Positions 7,252 through 17,080 are shown, counted from the stretch's first letter. The stretch: DNA of 34,914 nucleotides from a virus (IMGVR_UViG_3300007765_000020:1-34914), one strand, 5' to 3'. The notes: generated by a model not told the origin, from the letters alone. Numbers and translations are program-made.

Positions 7252-8902
7252 GAGTAAACATCGTTGTAAAAGCGTTAGCTGTTGGTACTAAGATAACGAA
7301 ATGTAATAGGGTTAAATAAAACACTCTACTATAATCCTCATCAGATACCATTAGTTTATAAGGAGCGTCAGGGTTGGCGATATAGTAAATAGTTGATATA
7401 TTTACAGCATCACTACTCTTAGTATTATTAAGAAAATTTATAAAACCATCGGGAGTAGGAACTTTTAGCTTCTTATTAATAATATCATTCCATAATCCTG
7501 CAATTTCCATATGATTAGCAGTTAACCCTTTATGCACTTGTTGTGTAGTAGGGTGATATTTATATAGATAATAGAATAATAAATAACTCAATCCTTTAGC
7601 TAAAGCAATATCTCCTTCCTTAGCTAGAGCAGCTTCGATTCTCTTTCTTTTAACATCGAACTGTTTTCTAGACATATCTTCGTGTAGCTGAATATAAAGT
7701 TTAACAATATTCTGACACATATCATCAGGACGGAATAGCTTTCCGTCTACATCTAAATTACCTGCAGGACATTGATAGCATAAACTTTTATAGTTACAAG
7801 ACTTACACTGATCTTCTTCTTCAAACATTGCTAGATATGCATCTTGGAAAATTTTATATCTATTCTTGTATAAAGTATCATCAAAAATATTTCCTAGTAT
7901 AGCAATATCTGCTCCATTATCTTTTAGATTAGTAAAGAAGTGGCATCCAGAAATATCTCCAGAAGCATCAATTGCTAACATATCTGAACCTATTAAACAG
8001 TTATTTTCCTCTTTTTTGCCAACTCCCTCTGAAAATTGGAATATAAGATCATCATATTTATCTAAGATATTAGTTATATCCTCGTAAAGTTTATTCCAAG
8101 TATCTTTATTCCATTGAATAAATCCTCTACCTGAATCTAATACTAAAGGATGTAGTACCATATGTTTAACTCCGCGCTTATGAATTTCTTCTGCGAAGTC
8201 TAATAGATGTGGTAGGTGTTCTTCTGCTAAAGTGGTTCTGACTACTACTCTATGTTGGTCTTTAATCTCTTGTGGGATATAAGAAATAAAATTAAGAATT
8301 TTATTTAAGTCCTCTTGCCCTATTTGTCTATGATCTAAATCAGCTTCAATAGTATCTAAAGATATAACTAAAGAAGTCCCTTCATAAGAGAAATATTCAT
8401 CGATAAATTCCTCTGTTAGTAAAACTCCATTAGTACATACTGAAACCGCAGTACTAAATTGTCCTCTAGAATTTTCAGCGATTTCATCTTTATACTTAGC
8501 TAAAAAGTCTAGTATTAGTTTTTTATGGATTAAAGGCTCGCCTCCAAATAATTGGAAGTTTTTAGTTTGTTGAGTTCCTTTAAGTCTAGCTAAGAACTTA
8601 TATACTTTGTATAATTTATCTACTGTAAACTTACCGAAATCTTTATTATGTTGCTCATAACAATAAGTACAAGATAAATTACAGGCATTTGTTAGAATTA
8701 CATTAATTTGATGTAAGTCTTTAAATAACTGTAAATTATACTTTAAAGTAACTGGAGTTTCCGGTGAGGGAACCTTTGCTAAAGTATTTAGTTTGGAACT
8801 TCCAAATGGGGTAATAATATTTTCAGTAGTAAACTCTAAATTACCTATATTATCTACTAATACTGTTGCTGCGTGGTTTTTTACCCTTTCTTCTCTACTC
8901 AT
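7241..8902 (-). CDS. Large radical SAM/SPASM enzyme with extra C-terminal domain
   Basis: The protein has 553 residues. After about 60 N-terminal residues of unclear fold, CNLSCTYC gives Cys74, Cys78 and Cys81, followed by LFGGEPLI. The SPASM region (about 300-390) shows CLIGSDMLAIDASGDISGC and then CKSCNYKSLCYQC and a later MC, matching anaerobic sulfatase-maturase-like enzymes. A helical C-terminal extension (about 395-553) without cysteines is unusual and may bind substrate or a partner. The ATG overlaps the end of nrdB (ATGA), so this four-gene set is transcribed as a continuation of the nucleotide-metabolism operon. No sulfatase gene is nearby, so a sulfatase-maturing role is not supported by context. 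Confidence 0.87.
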   Translation of the reverse strand: MSREERVKNHAATVLVDNIGNLEFTTENIITPFGSSKLNTLAKVPSPETPVTLKYNLQLFKDLHQINVILTNACNLSCTYCYEQHNKDFGKFTVDKLYKVYKFLARLKGTQQTKNFQLFGGEPLIHKKLILDFLAKYKDEIAENSRGQFSTAVSVCTNGVLLTEEFIDEYFSYEGTSLVISLDTIEADLDHRQIGQEDLNKILNFISYIPQEIKDQHRVVVRTTLAEEHLPHLLDFAEEIHKRGVKHMVLHPLVLDSGRGFIQWNKDTWNKLYEDITNILDKYDDLIFQFSEGVGKKEENNCLIGSDMLAIDASGDISGCHFFTNLKDNGADIAILGNIFDDTLYKNRYKIFQDAYLAMFEEEDQCKSCNYKSLCYQCPAGNLDVDGKLFRPDDMCQNIVKLYIQLHEDMSRKQFDVKRKRIEAALAKEGDIALAKGLSYLLFYYLYKYHPTTQQVHKGLTANHMEIAGLWNDIINKKLKVPTPDGFINFLNNTKSSDAVNISTIYYIANPDAPYKLMVSDEDYSRVFYLTLLHFVILVPTANAFTTMFTHEP

Positions 8903-10083
8903 AGGTCGTCCAAATCAAATTCTTCATCTACTGAATTATCAATAGCTGCTACATAGTTTACAGACTCAATCTCTTGAGGAGCAGACTTAATATGACTACT
9001 ATCTAAATAATTATCTACCCAAGGAAGAGGATTGTTTCCTAGTGTTAGCCCTAATCTGGAAGGGTCAAGTCCAATATTAGTGATACGAACAGCAAAAATA
9101 TAATCCATATACTCTTTAAGAATTGCAGCGTTCATACCAATAAGTGGAGATCCTTTACTAAATAGAAACTCAATCCATTCCATTTCTTCATTATATGCAG
9201 TTTGGTACATATCATAAGTTTCATCTTCCAAGTCAGCAGCAACTCTAGTAAACCCTTCACTAGGGTCTTCTCTAAGCATTTTAATCACTCGTTGGAATAC
9301 ATCTAAGTGAATCATCTCATCTCTAGCGATTAACTTAAAGATATTACTAGACCCAGGCATTAATTTATCAGGTTGTTCACTGAAGCTCCAAGCTGTTACG
9401 AAGGTTGCAAAGAATCTAATACCTTCAAACATATTAAGTACTAAAGCAGCTTTAAATATTGCTTCTTTAACTACTCGCTCATCTATTTCTGGAAAAGGCA
9501 CTAGTAATGTACCATCCATTGAAGAAGCTCCATTATCTCTAGCAATTCTATTAGCATCCATCTTATCAAATACAGAGGTCGCCCAATCAAATGCTGCTAA
9601 GATACTGGTTGCTCGTTTCTGAATATGTTCGTCATCAATTATAGATTCGATGAATACGTCCACATCATTATATATAGCACGAACCATCTCAGTATAAGAC
9701 TCACTATGCAAAAGTTCGTTATTTTGGTGGTTTGTAATGTATAACTCCCACTCAGGATTATTACTAATGCCACCATTATTAAAAAGCTGTAAGGGAGCAC
9801 GCCCTGCACAGCTATCAAGAGTAATAGCAAACTTAAGCCCAGATTCATAGATGTGCTTGCCAGCTTCATCCAGACTGTCGAAGTGTACCTTTTCTTTAGA
9901 TAAGTCGATTTCATTTTTACTCCAATTACCTATGGCTCGCATTTCTTCTGCAAATTCCATAATCCAAGGGTACTTTGGGTCGTGATAAGTTTGAATATTT
10001 CGGTTACAAGAATCCTCACCTAGAAATAGTCTAGTTCTTTTACTATTTACTGTTTCGCCTAAGTTAAAAATCTTACAACTCAT
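8899..10083 (-). CDS. nrdB: Ribonucleotide reductase class Ia, small (radical) subunit
   Basis: The protein has 394 residues and houses the di-iron tyrosyl radical that NrdA needs to reduce ribonucleoside diphosphates. Iron ligands match E. coli NrdB: Asp90, Glu123, His126, then Glu in FEGIRFF and Glu/His in ARDEMIH. Tyr130 in HSESYT corresponds to radical Tyr122. The C-terminus ends EEFDLDDL, the usual tail that docks on NrdA. I start at the ATG at 10083: GGAGG lies just upstream and ATGA overlaps the thyX stop. A longer in-frame reading from 10128 would run through thyX. It supplies deoxynucleotides for phage replication with thyX and nrdA. Confidence 0.95.
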   Translation of the reverse strand: MSCKIFNLGETVNSKRTRLFLGEDSCNRNIQTYHDPKYPWIMEFAEEMRAIGNWSKNEIDLSKEKVHFDSLDEAGKHIYESGLKFAITLDSCAGRAPLQLFNNGGISNNPEWELYITNHQNNELLHSESYTEMVRAIYNDVDVFIESIIDDEHIQKRATSILAAFDWATSVFDKMDANRIARDNGASSMDGTLLVPFPEIDERVVKEAIFKAALVLNMFEGIRFFATFVTAWSFSEQPDKLMPGSSNIFKLIARDEMIHLDVFQRVIKMLREDPSEGFTRVAADLEDETYDMYQTAYNEEMEWIEFLFSKGSPLIGMNAAILKEYMDYIFAVRITNIGLDPSRLGLTLGNNPLPWVDNYLDSSHIKSAPQEIESVNYVAAIDNSVDEEFDLDDL

Positions 10084-10793
10084 AATGCCTCCATAAGAGG
10101 GAATATCCCTGCGATTACTTGTGCACATTTTTGTGCAATTTCCATATGCTCCAATTGAGTACCATTAGCACTTCTGAGTTCAATATAGTGTACCCAACTT
10201 CTAAGAGTGCCATTCATATACATTCTGCTCATTGTACACCCTTCTGGCAGTACAGAACGAGCCTGCTCTTTAGCAATTCCATTGTCTATAGCAAACTGAT
10301 AAGCCTTTTTAGCTTCTTTAATTACTTTCTCTTGTTGGATTCTCCACATAGCTGAAAGTTTCTCATCATCTACTTTAATAGAATTTTGTCTATTTTTTGT
10401 GTCTTGCAGTCTAGCTTCACGCAACATAAATTCCATATCCTTAGTAGGATCTGCATAACGCTGACTAAATTCTTGAAAGCTAAAACTTCTATGGCGAAGA
10501 ATCTGTCTTCCAATATCCCTAGTAGTTTCGATTTCCAAGCAAGCAGACACAGTTTCCAAAGGAGACCAATGCTTATGCTTAATAAGATACTTAATTAATT
10601 TTTCAGAAGTTTCTTTATTTAGCTGGTTACTTGGATTCGATACTCTAGCACAATACGCAATTAAATCTTGTACATTTTCTAACCCTAGACCTTCCATTTC
10701 TGTGGAAGGCATTGAGTATGAAATTAGTCTAACTTTACTAGTTGTATCCCCTGTATATAGGCTTTCTTGTTTATTAATTGTTTTAGTTTCCAT
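10080..10793 (-). CDS. thyX: FAD-dependent thymidylate synthase
   Basis: The protein has 237 residues and makes dTMP from dUMP using methylene-tetrahydrofolate and FAD/NADPH. The diagnostic ThyX motif RHRx7S is present as RHRSFSFQEFS (Arg100 to Ser110), and the C-terminal part keeps LRSWVHYIELR, typical of the substrate-binding end. The start follows TAAGGAAT. It lies between nrdA (9 bases upstream) and nrdB (4-base overlap), forming a compact nucleotide synthesis cluster. Length and motif order fit the family with nothing missing. Confidence 0.96.
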   Translation of the reverse strand: METKTINKQESLYTGDTTSKVRLISYSMPSTEMEGLGLENVQDLIAYCARVSNPSNQLNKETSEKLIKYLIKHKHWSPLETVSACLEIETTRDIGRQILRHRSFSFQEFSQRYADPTKDMEFMLREARLQDTKNRQNSIKVDDEKLSAMWRIQQEKVIKEAKKAYQFAIDNGIAKEQARSVLPEGCTMSRMYMNGTLRSWVHYIELRSANGTQLEHMEIAQKCAQVIAGIFPLMEAL

Positions 10794-10802
10794 TATTATT
10801 CC

Positions 10803-13082
10803 TTAAATACTACAAGCGCCGCTTTCACAGCCCTCGATAATTGTTTCACTTTTATTCTCTTTGTCTTTGGTTCTAATATAGTATAAACTCTTTAAACCAT
10901 ACTTCCAGGCAGTAAATATATCTCGTTTAACTCTATTAGCGTCTAAAATTTTATTAGGCATTTTTGTTAAGTCATACCATTGGTTGGTACTCATACCTTG
11001 ATCTATAAACTTCTGTAAGATAGCCATTAATTTTAAATACTCAGCAGAGTTATTTTCAGGCAACTCCCAAGATTTCATATAATAAGGTTCTTTATCAAAG
11101 TCAGGTACTAAAGATTTAACTGTGAAATTAGAAGCTTCAAAAGTATCAGTAGTAGACTGAATTGGGTCAATTCCTTGTGTTGAGTTACTAACTAAAGAAC
11201 TACTAGCAGTTGGAGGAATAGCACTAAGTGCCATATTTCTGATTCCATACTTTCTAGCTTTGATTCTTAATAAATCCCAATCACATAATAACTCATCTGG
11301 GTAAATTTGATCTATATTAGTATTATAGGTATCTACAGGCATAACTCCTCTAGAGTATGCACTTCTGTCTGAATACTCACAAGCTCCACGCTCCTCTGCA
11401 AGATTAATAGAAGCTCTAATAAGTCCAAATTGGAAGCGTTCCGCCCACTCATGAGTTAAACGCTTCGCCTTTGTTGTGCCAAGTACAGCTTCATTCTTAG
11501 CTAAGAAATGTGCGAAATCACTAATTCCAATACCTAAGAAACGATAACCTTTTGTAGGCCATTCTGCTGCATCTAATGGGTAGTTTTGAACATCAATAAG
11601 ATTATCTAAGAACCTTACCATAATTTCTGTCAACCCATCTAATTCGTGTATATCTTCTAGTTTACCAAAGTTTACGCACCCAAGAATACATAAACTAATC
11701 ATTCCATTATCTAAATTATACCCATCTACATCAATAAACTCATTTTGGCGAAGTCCTTCAAATTTCATCTCCTTTGTAGGTAAGAAAATCTCACTACAAA
11801 GGTTAGTTTGAGTTACTGGTTCATCAAATAAGCCTTGATTATTAACGTTATCAATAAAATGTATGTAAATACGCCCAGTGCCAACCCGTTCTTTAACGAG
11901 TTTATTAAACATTTCATTAGCGGGCAAGGTCTTTTTTCTAATCCCACTCTTTCTTTCGTAAGCTTCATAAGATTCCTTAAATTTAACAGGATCCCCATAG
12001 TGCTCAAATAGTTGTGGAACATCCTCGGAACTAAAAAGTGTAAAGTCCTGCTTCTTTAGCACTCTTTCGAAGAAGATGTTTGGGATGCCTATAGAGTAAT
12101 CAATAAATCTAGCACGGTTAGTATTAGAACCTTGATTATTTTTATACTCTAAAATATCCATAATTTCCCAATTAAATATTGGGTAGTTTACTACTGTCGC
12201 TCCAGTACGCAAACTATTTTGTGTAAATTGTTTACTAGCGGCCTCTACTGCTTTTAGTAATGGAAGTGCTCCAGTATGTTTTACTGTATTACTTTTAACT
12301 GGAGCAAGTATACCTCGTACTGGCCCCATATCTACTCCAATACCTGCCCTATTAGCAGTCATTAGAGATAATGCATATTCTGAAGATAGGATAGACTCTG
12401 AAGTATCCCCCACCTTAATTTTACAACAAGAGCTAAACATTTTAAGTTTAGTTCTAACTCCACTAATAATTGGAGTAGGTAAACTAATCTTATCATCTTT
12501 TAGAGCCATATAAAAGTCTCTAATATAAATCATACGGTGTTCTTCTTCTGCGAAGATAACCATAGGAATTAACATAAAGGTTTCTTGAATCATCTCTAAA
12601 CGACGATCTGTTTTAGCATCTTTAATTAAATACTTACTATCCATCTGTACAATTGAAGAATATGGGCGATGTAGGTCATTCTCATAATCTAACAAATCGC
12701 CTAAAATTTCAATTTCTTCATCTGAGTAGTATTCTAAAATTTCTGGGTCGTATAACCCATGCTCTACATTCAAATGTATATAGTCCAAGAATGGTAGAGG
12801 TTCGAAACTACCATATACTTCTTTTCGCATTTCAGTTACTAATAGTCTAGCTGCGAAAATAGAGTAATCAGGAGTTTTGGTAGTAATTTTTTCAGCAGCA
12901 GACTTAATAATTGTTTGTTGAATATCAGAGGTAGACATACCTTCCGCAAATTTAATATGAGCATTAATTGCGGTATCTGATACTGAAACGTCTAAGTCAT
13001 CACGCTTGCAGGCTTCTAACATTCTATGAATGTTATCAATATTAAGTTCTTCTAGTTTTCCATTCCTTTTCTTAATTAGCAC
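10803..13082 (-). CDS. nrdA: Ribonucleotide reductase class Ia, large (catalytic) subunit
   Basis: The protein has 759 residues, about the length of E. coli NrdA (761). Residues 1-90 form an ATP-cone (LIKKRNGKLEEL...), the allosteric activity domain. Active-site cysteines are seen in SSCCKI, TNLCSEI and LGCVNF. The C-terminus GCESGACSI has the swinging pair Cys752/Cys757 that passes electrons from thioredoxin or glutaredoxin; no such donor gene is visible here, so a host donor is likely. The start is GTG at 13082, with AGGGGGG about 8 bases upstream, and it overlaps the exonuclease gene by 11 bases. Confidence 0.96.
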   Translation of the reverse strand: MLIKKRNGKLEELNIDNIHRMLEACKRDDLDVSVSDTAINAHIKFAEGMSTSDIQQTIIKSAAEKITTKTPDYSIFAARLLVTEMRKEVYGSFEPLPFLDYIHLNVEHGLYDPEILEYYSDEEIEILGDLLDYENDLHRPYSSIVQMDSKYLIKDAKTDRRLEMIQETFMLIPMVIFAEEEHRMIYIRDFYMALKDDKISLPTPIISGVRTKLKMFSSCCKIKVGDTSESILSSEYALSLMTANRAGIGVDMGPVRGILAPVKSNTVKHTGALPLLKAVEAASKQFTQNSLRTGATVVNYPIFNWEIMDILEYKNNQGSNTNRARFIDYSIGIPNIFFERVLKKQDFTLFSSEDVPQLFEHYGDPVKFKESYEAYERKSGIRKKTLPANEMFNKLVKERVGTGRIYIHFIDNVNNQGLFDEPVTQTNLCSEIFLPTKEMKFEGLRQNEFIDVDGYNLDNGMISLCILGCVNFGKLEDIHELDGLTEIMVRFLDNLIDVQNYPLDAAEWPTKGYRFLGIGISDFAHFLAKNEAVLGTTKAKRLTHEWAERFQFGLIRASINLAEERGACEYSDRSAYSRGVMPVDTYNTNIDQIYPDELLCDWDLLRIKARKYGIRNMALSAIPPTASSSLVSNSTQGIDPIQSTTDTFEASNFTVKSLVPDFDKEPYYMKSWELPENNSAEYLKLMAILQKFIDQGMSTNQWYDLTKMPNKILDANRVKRDIFTAWKYGLKSLYYIRTKDKENKSETIIEGCESGACSI

Positions 13083-13917
13083 CTATATACCCCCCTAAAG
13101 TTTTATCAAGTTCTTTTAAATTATCCTCACCTATAGCTTCTTCACAGTAACTTAAAAGATCCATTAATTTATAATTATCTAAAATAAGATCGCCCGATTG
13201 ATTTACATTTTTAATATATACATAGTTTCCAGGTAGAGGAATCTGATCCCATATATCAAAAGCAGAACCATATTCTCTTATCAGGCAATATGCGCGTTTA
13301 GCGCCAACTCCTGCAATTCCCTTAACATTATCTCCAGAATCCCCCATTAAACACTTCATACTAATAAATTCTTCTGGGGTACAACTATGAATTTCTTCAA
13401 AGTTCTCACTAGTAGTTTCTTTTCTAGTTACATAAGAAAACCTAGATATATTATCGTTTATTAATAGATCCCAGTCTTTATCTGAGGAAACTAACCAACA
13501 ATGCTCTAGGTCTGATTTAGGGAACTTTTTAGAAATATATGCGGCAATATCATCCGCTTCTACCCCCTTAAATTTAACTACTGGATATACCTCTCCAACT
13601 AGTTCCATAGTTCTGTTAAATTCTTCCATAAAGGCTATAAAGGCGTTCTTTTCTTCTTCTGTTTGAGTTTCTCTCAATTTAGCTCTATTGCCTTTATAAT
13701 CTTCATCTACACTTAATCTATAAGATGATTTTCCCCAATCTGTAGCAATTATTACTTTACCTGCTTGGTAGGACTGTGCTAGACTTTGCACTAGTCTAAG
13801 ATAATCTGCTGCAAAATTAGTAGACCCGTTATGCTTATATCTGAAAGCAAGGTTTAATCCGTCAACTACTAATAAATTATTTCTATCTCCATTTGCCTTT
13901 AAATCTTCCCACTTCAT
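13072..13917 (-). CDS. 5'-3' exonuclease / flap endonuclease (FEN family, T5 D15-like)
   Basis: The protein has 281 residues, close to T5 D15 (291). Metal-binding acidic residues are in place: Asp19 in VVDG, Glu120/Asp122/Asp123 in GVEADD, Asp146/Asp148 in SSDKDWD, and Asp193/Asp196 in MGDSGDN. These are followed by a helix-hairpin-helix-like GIAGVGAKRA. Enzymes of this family remove 5' flaps and RNA primers. The separate PolA gene here lacks a 5' nuclease domain, and this protein would supply it. The ATG overlaps the previous stop (ATGA). Confidence 0.92.
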   Translation of the reverse strand: MKWEDLKANGDRNNLLVVDGLNLAFRYKHNGSTNFAADYLRLVQSLAQSYQAGKVIIATDWGKSSYRLSVDEDYKGNRAKLRETQTEEEKNAFIAFMEEFNRTMELVGEVYPVVKFKGVEADDIAAYISKKFPKSDLEHCWLVSSDKDWDLLINDNISRFSYVTRKETTSENFEEIHSCTPEEFISMKCLMGDSGDNVKGIAGVGAKRAYCLIREYGSAFDIWDQIPLPGNYVYIKNVNQSGDLILDNYKLMDLLSYCEEAIGEDNLKELDKTLGGYIGAN

Positions 13918-14357
13918 TTAATCCACTCCTCTATTGATTGAATATAATCATCCAATAAAGCAGTATAAGTACCATTTGAAAACTTAAAATATTCAATATC
14001 CCCAACTGGTTCAATTAAAGCAGTCATAAACCACTTTGATCTATCATATTTAAAGATTAAAATAGGTTCTTTACCTACTTGGTCTGATTCTCTAATAGTT
14101 TGTGCCCACCATTGTCGCCAATTATTACTTTTAGCAGCAGTCAAAATCTTACTATTAAAGTGGTCATCTTTATATGCTTTTACTTCTACACAATATAAAT
14201 TGTGTTCTCCTGGAATGTATAAATCCCCTTTTAGTTTATGTTGTTCCCCGAGAGCTCCTGAACTTGGGACTCTTTCCCAAGATAATCCAGTTAAACTTCT
14301 CATTTGGTTTCTACATACTAATTCGTTTCTTGCTCCTTTAGCTCGACTATCAACCAT
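13914..14357 (-). CDS. PDDEXK-type nuclease, possible Holliday junction resolvase
   Basis: This 147-residue protein has an N-terminal basic helix (KGARNEL), then VPSSGAL, KGDLY and YCVEVKAYK. The last two supply the Asp and ExK of a PD-(D/E)xK nuclease core (about residues 46 and 60-62). The layout resembles archaeal-type Holliday junction resolvases and small phage resolvases. It lies between the SbcC-like and FEN genes, overlapping both, so it probably trims or resolves branched DNA during recombination-dependent replication. Branched-DNA specificity is inferred. Confidence 0.72.
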   Translation of the reverse strand: MVDSRAKGARNELVCRNQMRSLTGLSWERVPSSGALGEQHKLKGDLYIPGEHNLYCVEVKAYKDDHFNSKILTAAKSNNWRQWWAQTIRESDQVGKEPILIFKYDRSKWFMTALIEPVGDIEYFKFSNGTYTALLDDYIQSIEEWIK

Positions 14358-16149
14358 TTTCTAACCTCGATATATTATTCTCCTTTATGACATTAATTTT
14401 ATTAATTAAAGGATGTGTGTATTCATGCGACACAATAAATGTGTTTATATTTTGTTCTTGTAGTAGAATCTCTACTAGTTTTTCTTTTCCTTCATCATCT
14501 AACACACCCATAACCTCATCTAAGATTAGCAAATTCAATTTAGATTTAGAAAGAATATTCATTATCTTTCTTATTCCAAGTAATGTAGCCGTATTCACTC
14601 GGCCAAATTCCCCACTAGAAAGAGCCTCGATTTCAACTTCTCTACCTTCATCTATTATTTGAATGTTTAATTTTTCGCCTTTCAAATTAAAATTCAACTG
14701 AAATCTTCCGCTAGAAAGTTCAGATAGGTATGTGTTAATTTGTTCTTCTAAGTCTTTTACCAACGACTCAATCTTGAACGCTATAAGACCATTTGTACTG
14801 AAAGACTTACGAAGTATAGTAATAATACCCATAATCTCTTTAGCATTTTCTAATTCTTTAGCCTTTTGTTCTAATTTTTCTTGAAATTCTTCGGTTTGTT
14901 GTAAAATAACATCAACTTTAGTATTCCAAGCAGTAGCTTGTTCATTATATTGAATAGCTTTTTTAATCTTGCCTCTAATTTCTGTAATTGTAGTTTTTAA
15001 TTGATCTAGTTTAGCTTTTACACTTTCTCTATCAACTAACTCTGAAGTCATATCTTTATCTACTAAGCTGTTTAAGTTTTCAAACTCAGAAACTAATTTC
15101 TGATGGTTTCTATACTTTAACAGCTTGTTTTTAGTTTCAGAAATAACTTCATCAATTCCATCAATTTTATCCGAGTTAGCTTCAATAACTTTAGTTGCCC
15201 TATCTATTAAATCTGATACAAATTCTTCATCCACAGACTGCATACAAGTAGGACATTGCCCACTAAGTTTAGATAGTTTAGTTACTAACGCTTTTCTAGA
15301 AGTTATCTCCGATTCTAGTGATCCCTTCTCTTTGACCAGAGAGTCCGTAGACTCCGGCTTGTCCACTTGCTTTACTACTTCGACAATATCGATTTGAGAA
15401 AGTAATTCTTTATACTGATTATTAGTATTTACATCTTTATTAATTTTATCAGAATTTTCTAGTTTTGTTTTAAGTTTAGTAAACTCTTCAACACTATCAG
15501 AAGGATCATCTGGAACTATTACAATTCGTTTTTTCTTAGAATCTTCTAAAGTATTTTTATCTAACCACTCTTCAATAGTATTACAACTAGATTCAATAGC
15601 GATTAATTCAGAATTATACTCTTTATATTTATCTTTAAAAAGTTCAAATAACTCTATATACTTATCTAATCCTAATAAACCTATAAGAAATTTCTTTCTA
15701 TTAGTATCTGTAGCTCTAAGAAACTCTAAGTTGGAGGAGGCACTTTGATAGAATAATTGTGAAAAAGTTTTATAGTTTAAACCTAATACATTTTCAATAG
15801 TTTTGTAAGTGGCAGTAGTAGTATGACTACTAATATCTTTTCCATCTTTTAATAGCTTTAAAGATATACTGCTCTTTCGATCTAATACTACTTTATAGTT
15901 AGTATTATCTACAGCAAAGTCAACCTCAATATAATAACCTTTGCCTATATGCCTATTAGCAATAGCTTGCTTCTTAATCCCTTTATTATTTTTTCCAAAT
16001 AACACTTCTTCAAGAATTAAAGGAATACTACTTTTACCTGTACCATTTGTACCTAATAACTGAGTTACTGGAGCTTCTGTAAAATTAATTGAATTATTTT
16101 CTCCGTATGAAAAGCAATTGCTCCATTTAAGCGTCTGAATATAAATCAT
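14350..16149 (-). CDS. SbcC/Rad50-like recombination ATPase (T4 gp46, T5 D13 type)
   Basis: The protein has 599 residues. Walker A GTNGTGKSS is at about 33-41, followed by a coiled coil interrupted near residue 300 by the zinc hook CPTC, a second coiled coil, the ABC signature LSSGEFG near 508, Walker B LLILDEVMG near 540 and the H-loop VSHEYTH. With the SbcD-like partner just upstream it forms a nuclease-ATPase that processes DNA ends. It is shorter than bacterial SbcC (about 1,000) but normal for phage versions. The ATG follows a GGAG site and overlaps the sbcD-like gene by 23 bases. Confidence 0.93.
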   Translation of the reverse strand: MIYIQTLKWSNCFSYGENNSINFTEAPVTQLLGTNGTGKSSIPLILEEVLFGKNNKGIKKQAIANRHIGKGYYIEVDFAVDNTNYKVVLDRKSSISLKLLKDGKDISSHTTTATYKTIENVLGLNYKTFSQLFYQSASSNLEFLRATDTNRKKFLIGLLGLDKYIELFELFKDKYKEYNSELIAIESSCNTIEEWLDKNTLEDSKKKRIVIVPDDPSDSVEEFTKLKTKLENSDKINKDVNTNNQYKELLSQIDIVEVVKQVDKPESTDSLVKEKGSLESEITSRKALVTKLSKLSGQCPTCMQSVDEEFVSDLIDRATKVIEANSDKIDGIDEVISETKNKLLKYRNHQKLVSEFENLNSLVDKDMTSELVDRESVKAKLDQLKTTITEIRGKIKKAIQYNEQATAWNTKVDVILQQTEEFQEKLEQKAKELENAKEIMGIITILRKSFSTNGLIAFKIESLVKDLEEQINTYLSELSSGRFQLNFNLKGEKLNIQIIDEGREVEIEALSSGEFGRVNTATLLGIRKIMNILSKSKLNLLILDEVMGVLDDEGKEKLVEILLQEQNINTFIVSHEYTHPLINKINVIKENNISRLENG

Positions 16150-17068
16150 TAAAAACTCCTAAAATATTTTCGATACTACCCGCATCTAAGTTTTGTACAT
16201 TTTGTAAATATTCAAACAGTTCCTCCTCGATAGTCATATCTTTTAGGTTTAATACTGCTTCAGTATTTTTATTTACAATCTTTTTATCTAACAGTTCATT
16301 ATCAATATCTACTCCTGATAGAGCTAATAAATCTCCTGTGATCTCGTATATTGTATGATGAAAATCAGTCTTCACCATTTCTTCTTCTGTTTCTACTGTT
16401 TTACGAATTAATTGAGGTAAATCCAAAGGTATCCAATCATACTCCAAGTCTTTAGAGTCTAGAATTACTACTCCAGTTTTTACTTCATTCCTATGAAATG
16501 ATACTGTCATAGGACTGCCTGGGTATAGAATATTTCTCTGACTATTAGAATGAGCGTGTAAATCTCCAGCAACTACTAAATCCCAATGATTTAATTTATC
16601 TAAATTAATTTCAGGAGTTACGTGTGGAGGAATCTCGCCCCTAACATGGGTGAATAGAATCTTATTGGAGAACTGTTCTGGTTTAAATGTTTTTAAGTCT
16701 GTATAAGGCAGAAAATCTAAACCATGAATAGAAGTACTACTAGTTATAATAGAAACTTTACTATTTAAACCATTCACTACTTTCTGTAGTTGAGTTAAGA
16801 AAGTATGTCCTTTCTTAGTTGCTTCATGGTTTCCATCGTATATAATTGTTTCTACATTACATCCTTTTACATAATCAAAGAATAACTCTAACTCTTCTAA
16901 AGAAGGTACTTTGTCAAATACATCTCCGCCAATAACATTCAAATCTACACTTTTCTCTAATTCGTGTAGTTTTTCGAAGAACATATGAAATCTATCTTTC
17001 TGCCATTCTCTAGGAACATTTTTCTGTCCTAGCTTAATATGCCAGTCAGCACTAAATAATATCTTCAT
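16127..17068 (-). CDS. SbcD/Mre11-like nuclease (T4 gp47, T5 D12 type)
   Basis: This 313-residue calcineurin-like phosphoesterase has Asp8/His10 in ADWH, then GGDVFDK, YDGNHE, FTHVRGE and AGDLHAHSN, the conserved metal-binding blocks of Mre11-type nucleases in the usual order. It works with the overlapping SbcC-like ATPase to process double-strand ends and hairpins. A hairpin terminator lies between it and the upstream SSB gene, and I find no new promoter there, so its expression probably depends on read-through. Confidence 0.92.
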   Translation of the reverse strand: MKILFSADWHIKLGQKNVPREWQKDRFHMFFEKLHELEKSVDLNVIGGDVFDKVPSLEELELFFDYVKGCNVETIIYDGNHEATKKGHTFLTQLQKVVNGLNSKVSIITSSTSIHGLDFLPYTDLKTFKPEQFSNKILFTHVRGEIPPHVTPEINLDKLNHWDLVVAGDLHAHSNSQRNILYPGSPMTVSFHRNEVKTGVVILDSKDLEYDWIPLDLPQLIRKTVETEEEMVKTDFHHTIYEITGDLLALSGVDIDNELLDKKIVNKNTEAVLNLKDMTIEEELFEYLQNVQNLDAGSIENILGVFNDLYSDA

Positions 17069-17080
17069 AATGTTTTCCTA

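Noticed and set aside
7241-8902. Reading the large SPASM enzyme as a true anaerobic sulfatase maturase
   Set aside because: No sulfatase is encoded in the window, and the extra C-terminal domain and neighbours point to another substrate.
9639-9914. Hydrophobic 91-residue reading frame inside nrdB
   Set aside because: It is a shadow of the well-supported nrdB frame on the same strand, with no ribosome-binding site.
10084-10128. Fifteen-residue N-terminal extension of NrdB
   Set aside because: It overlaps the thyX coding sequence; the ATG at 10083 has GGAGG upstream and an ATGA overlap with thyX.
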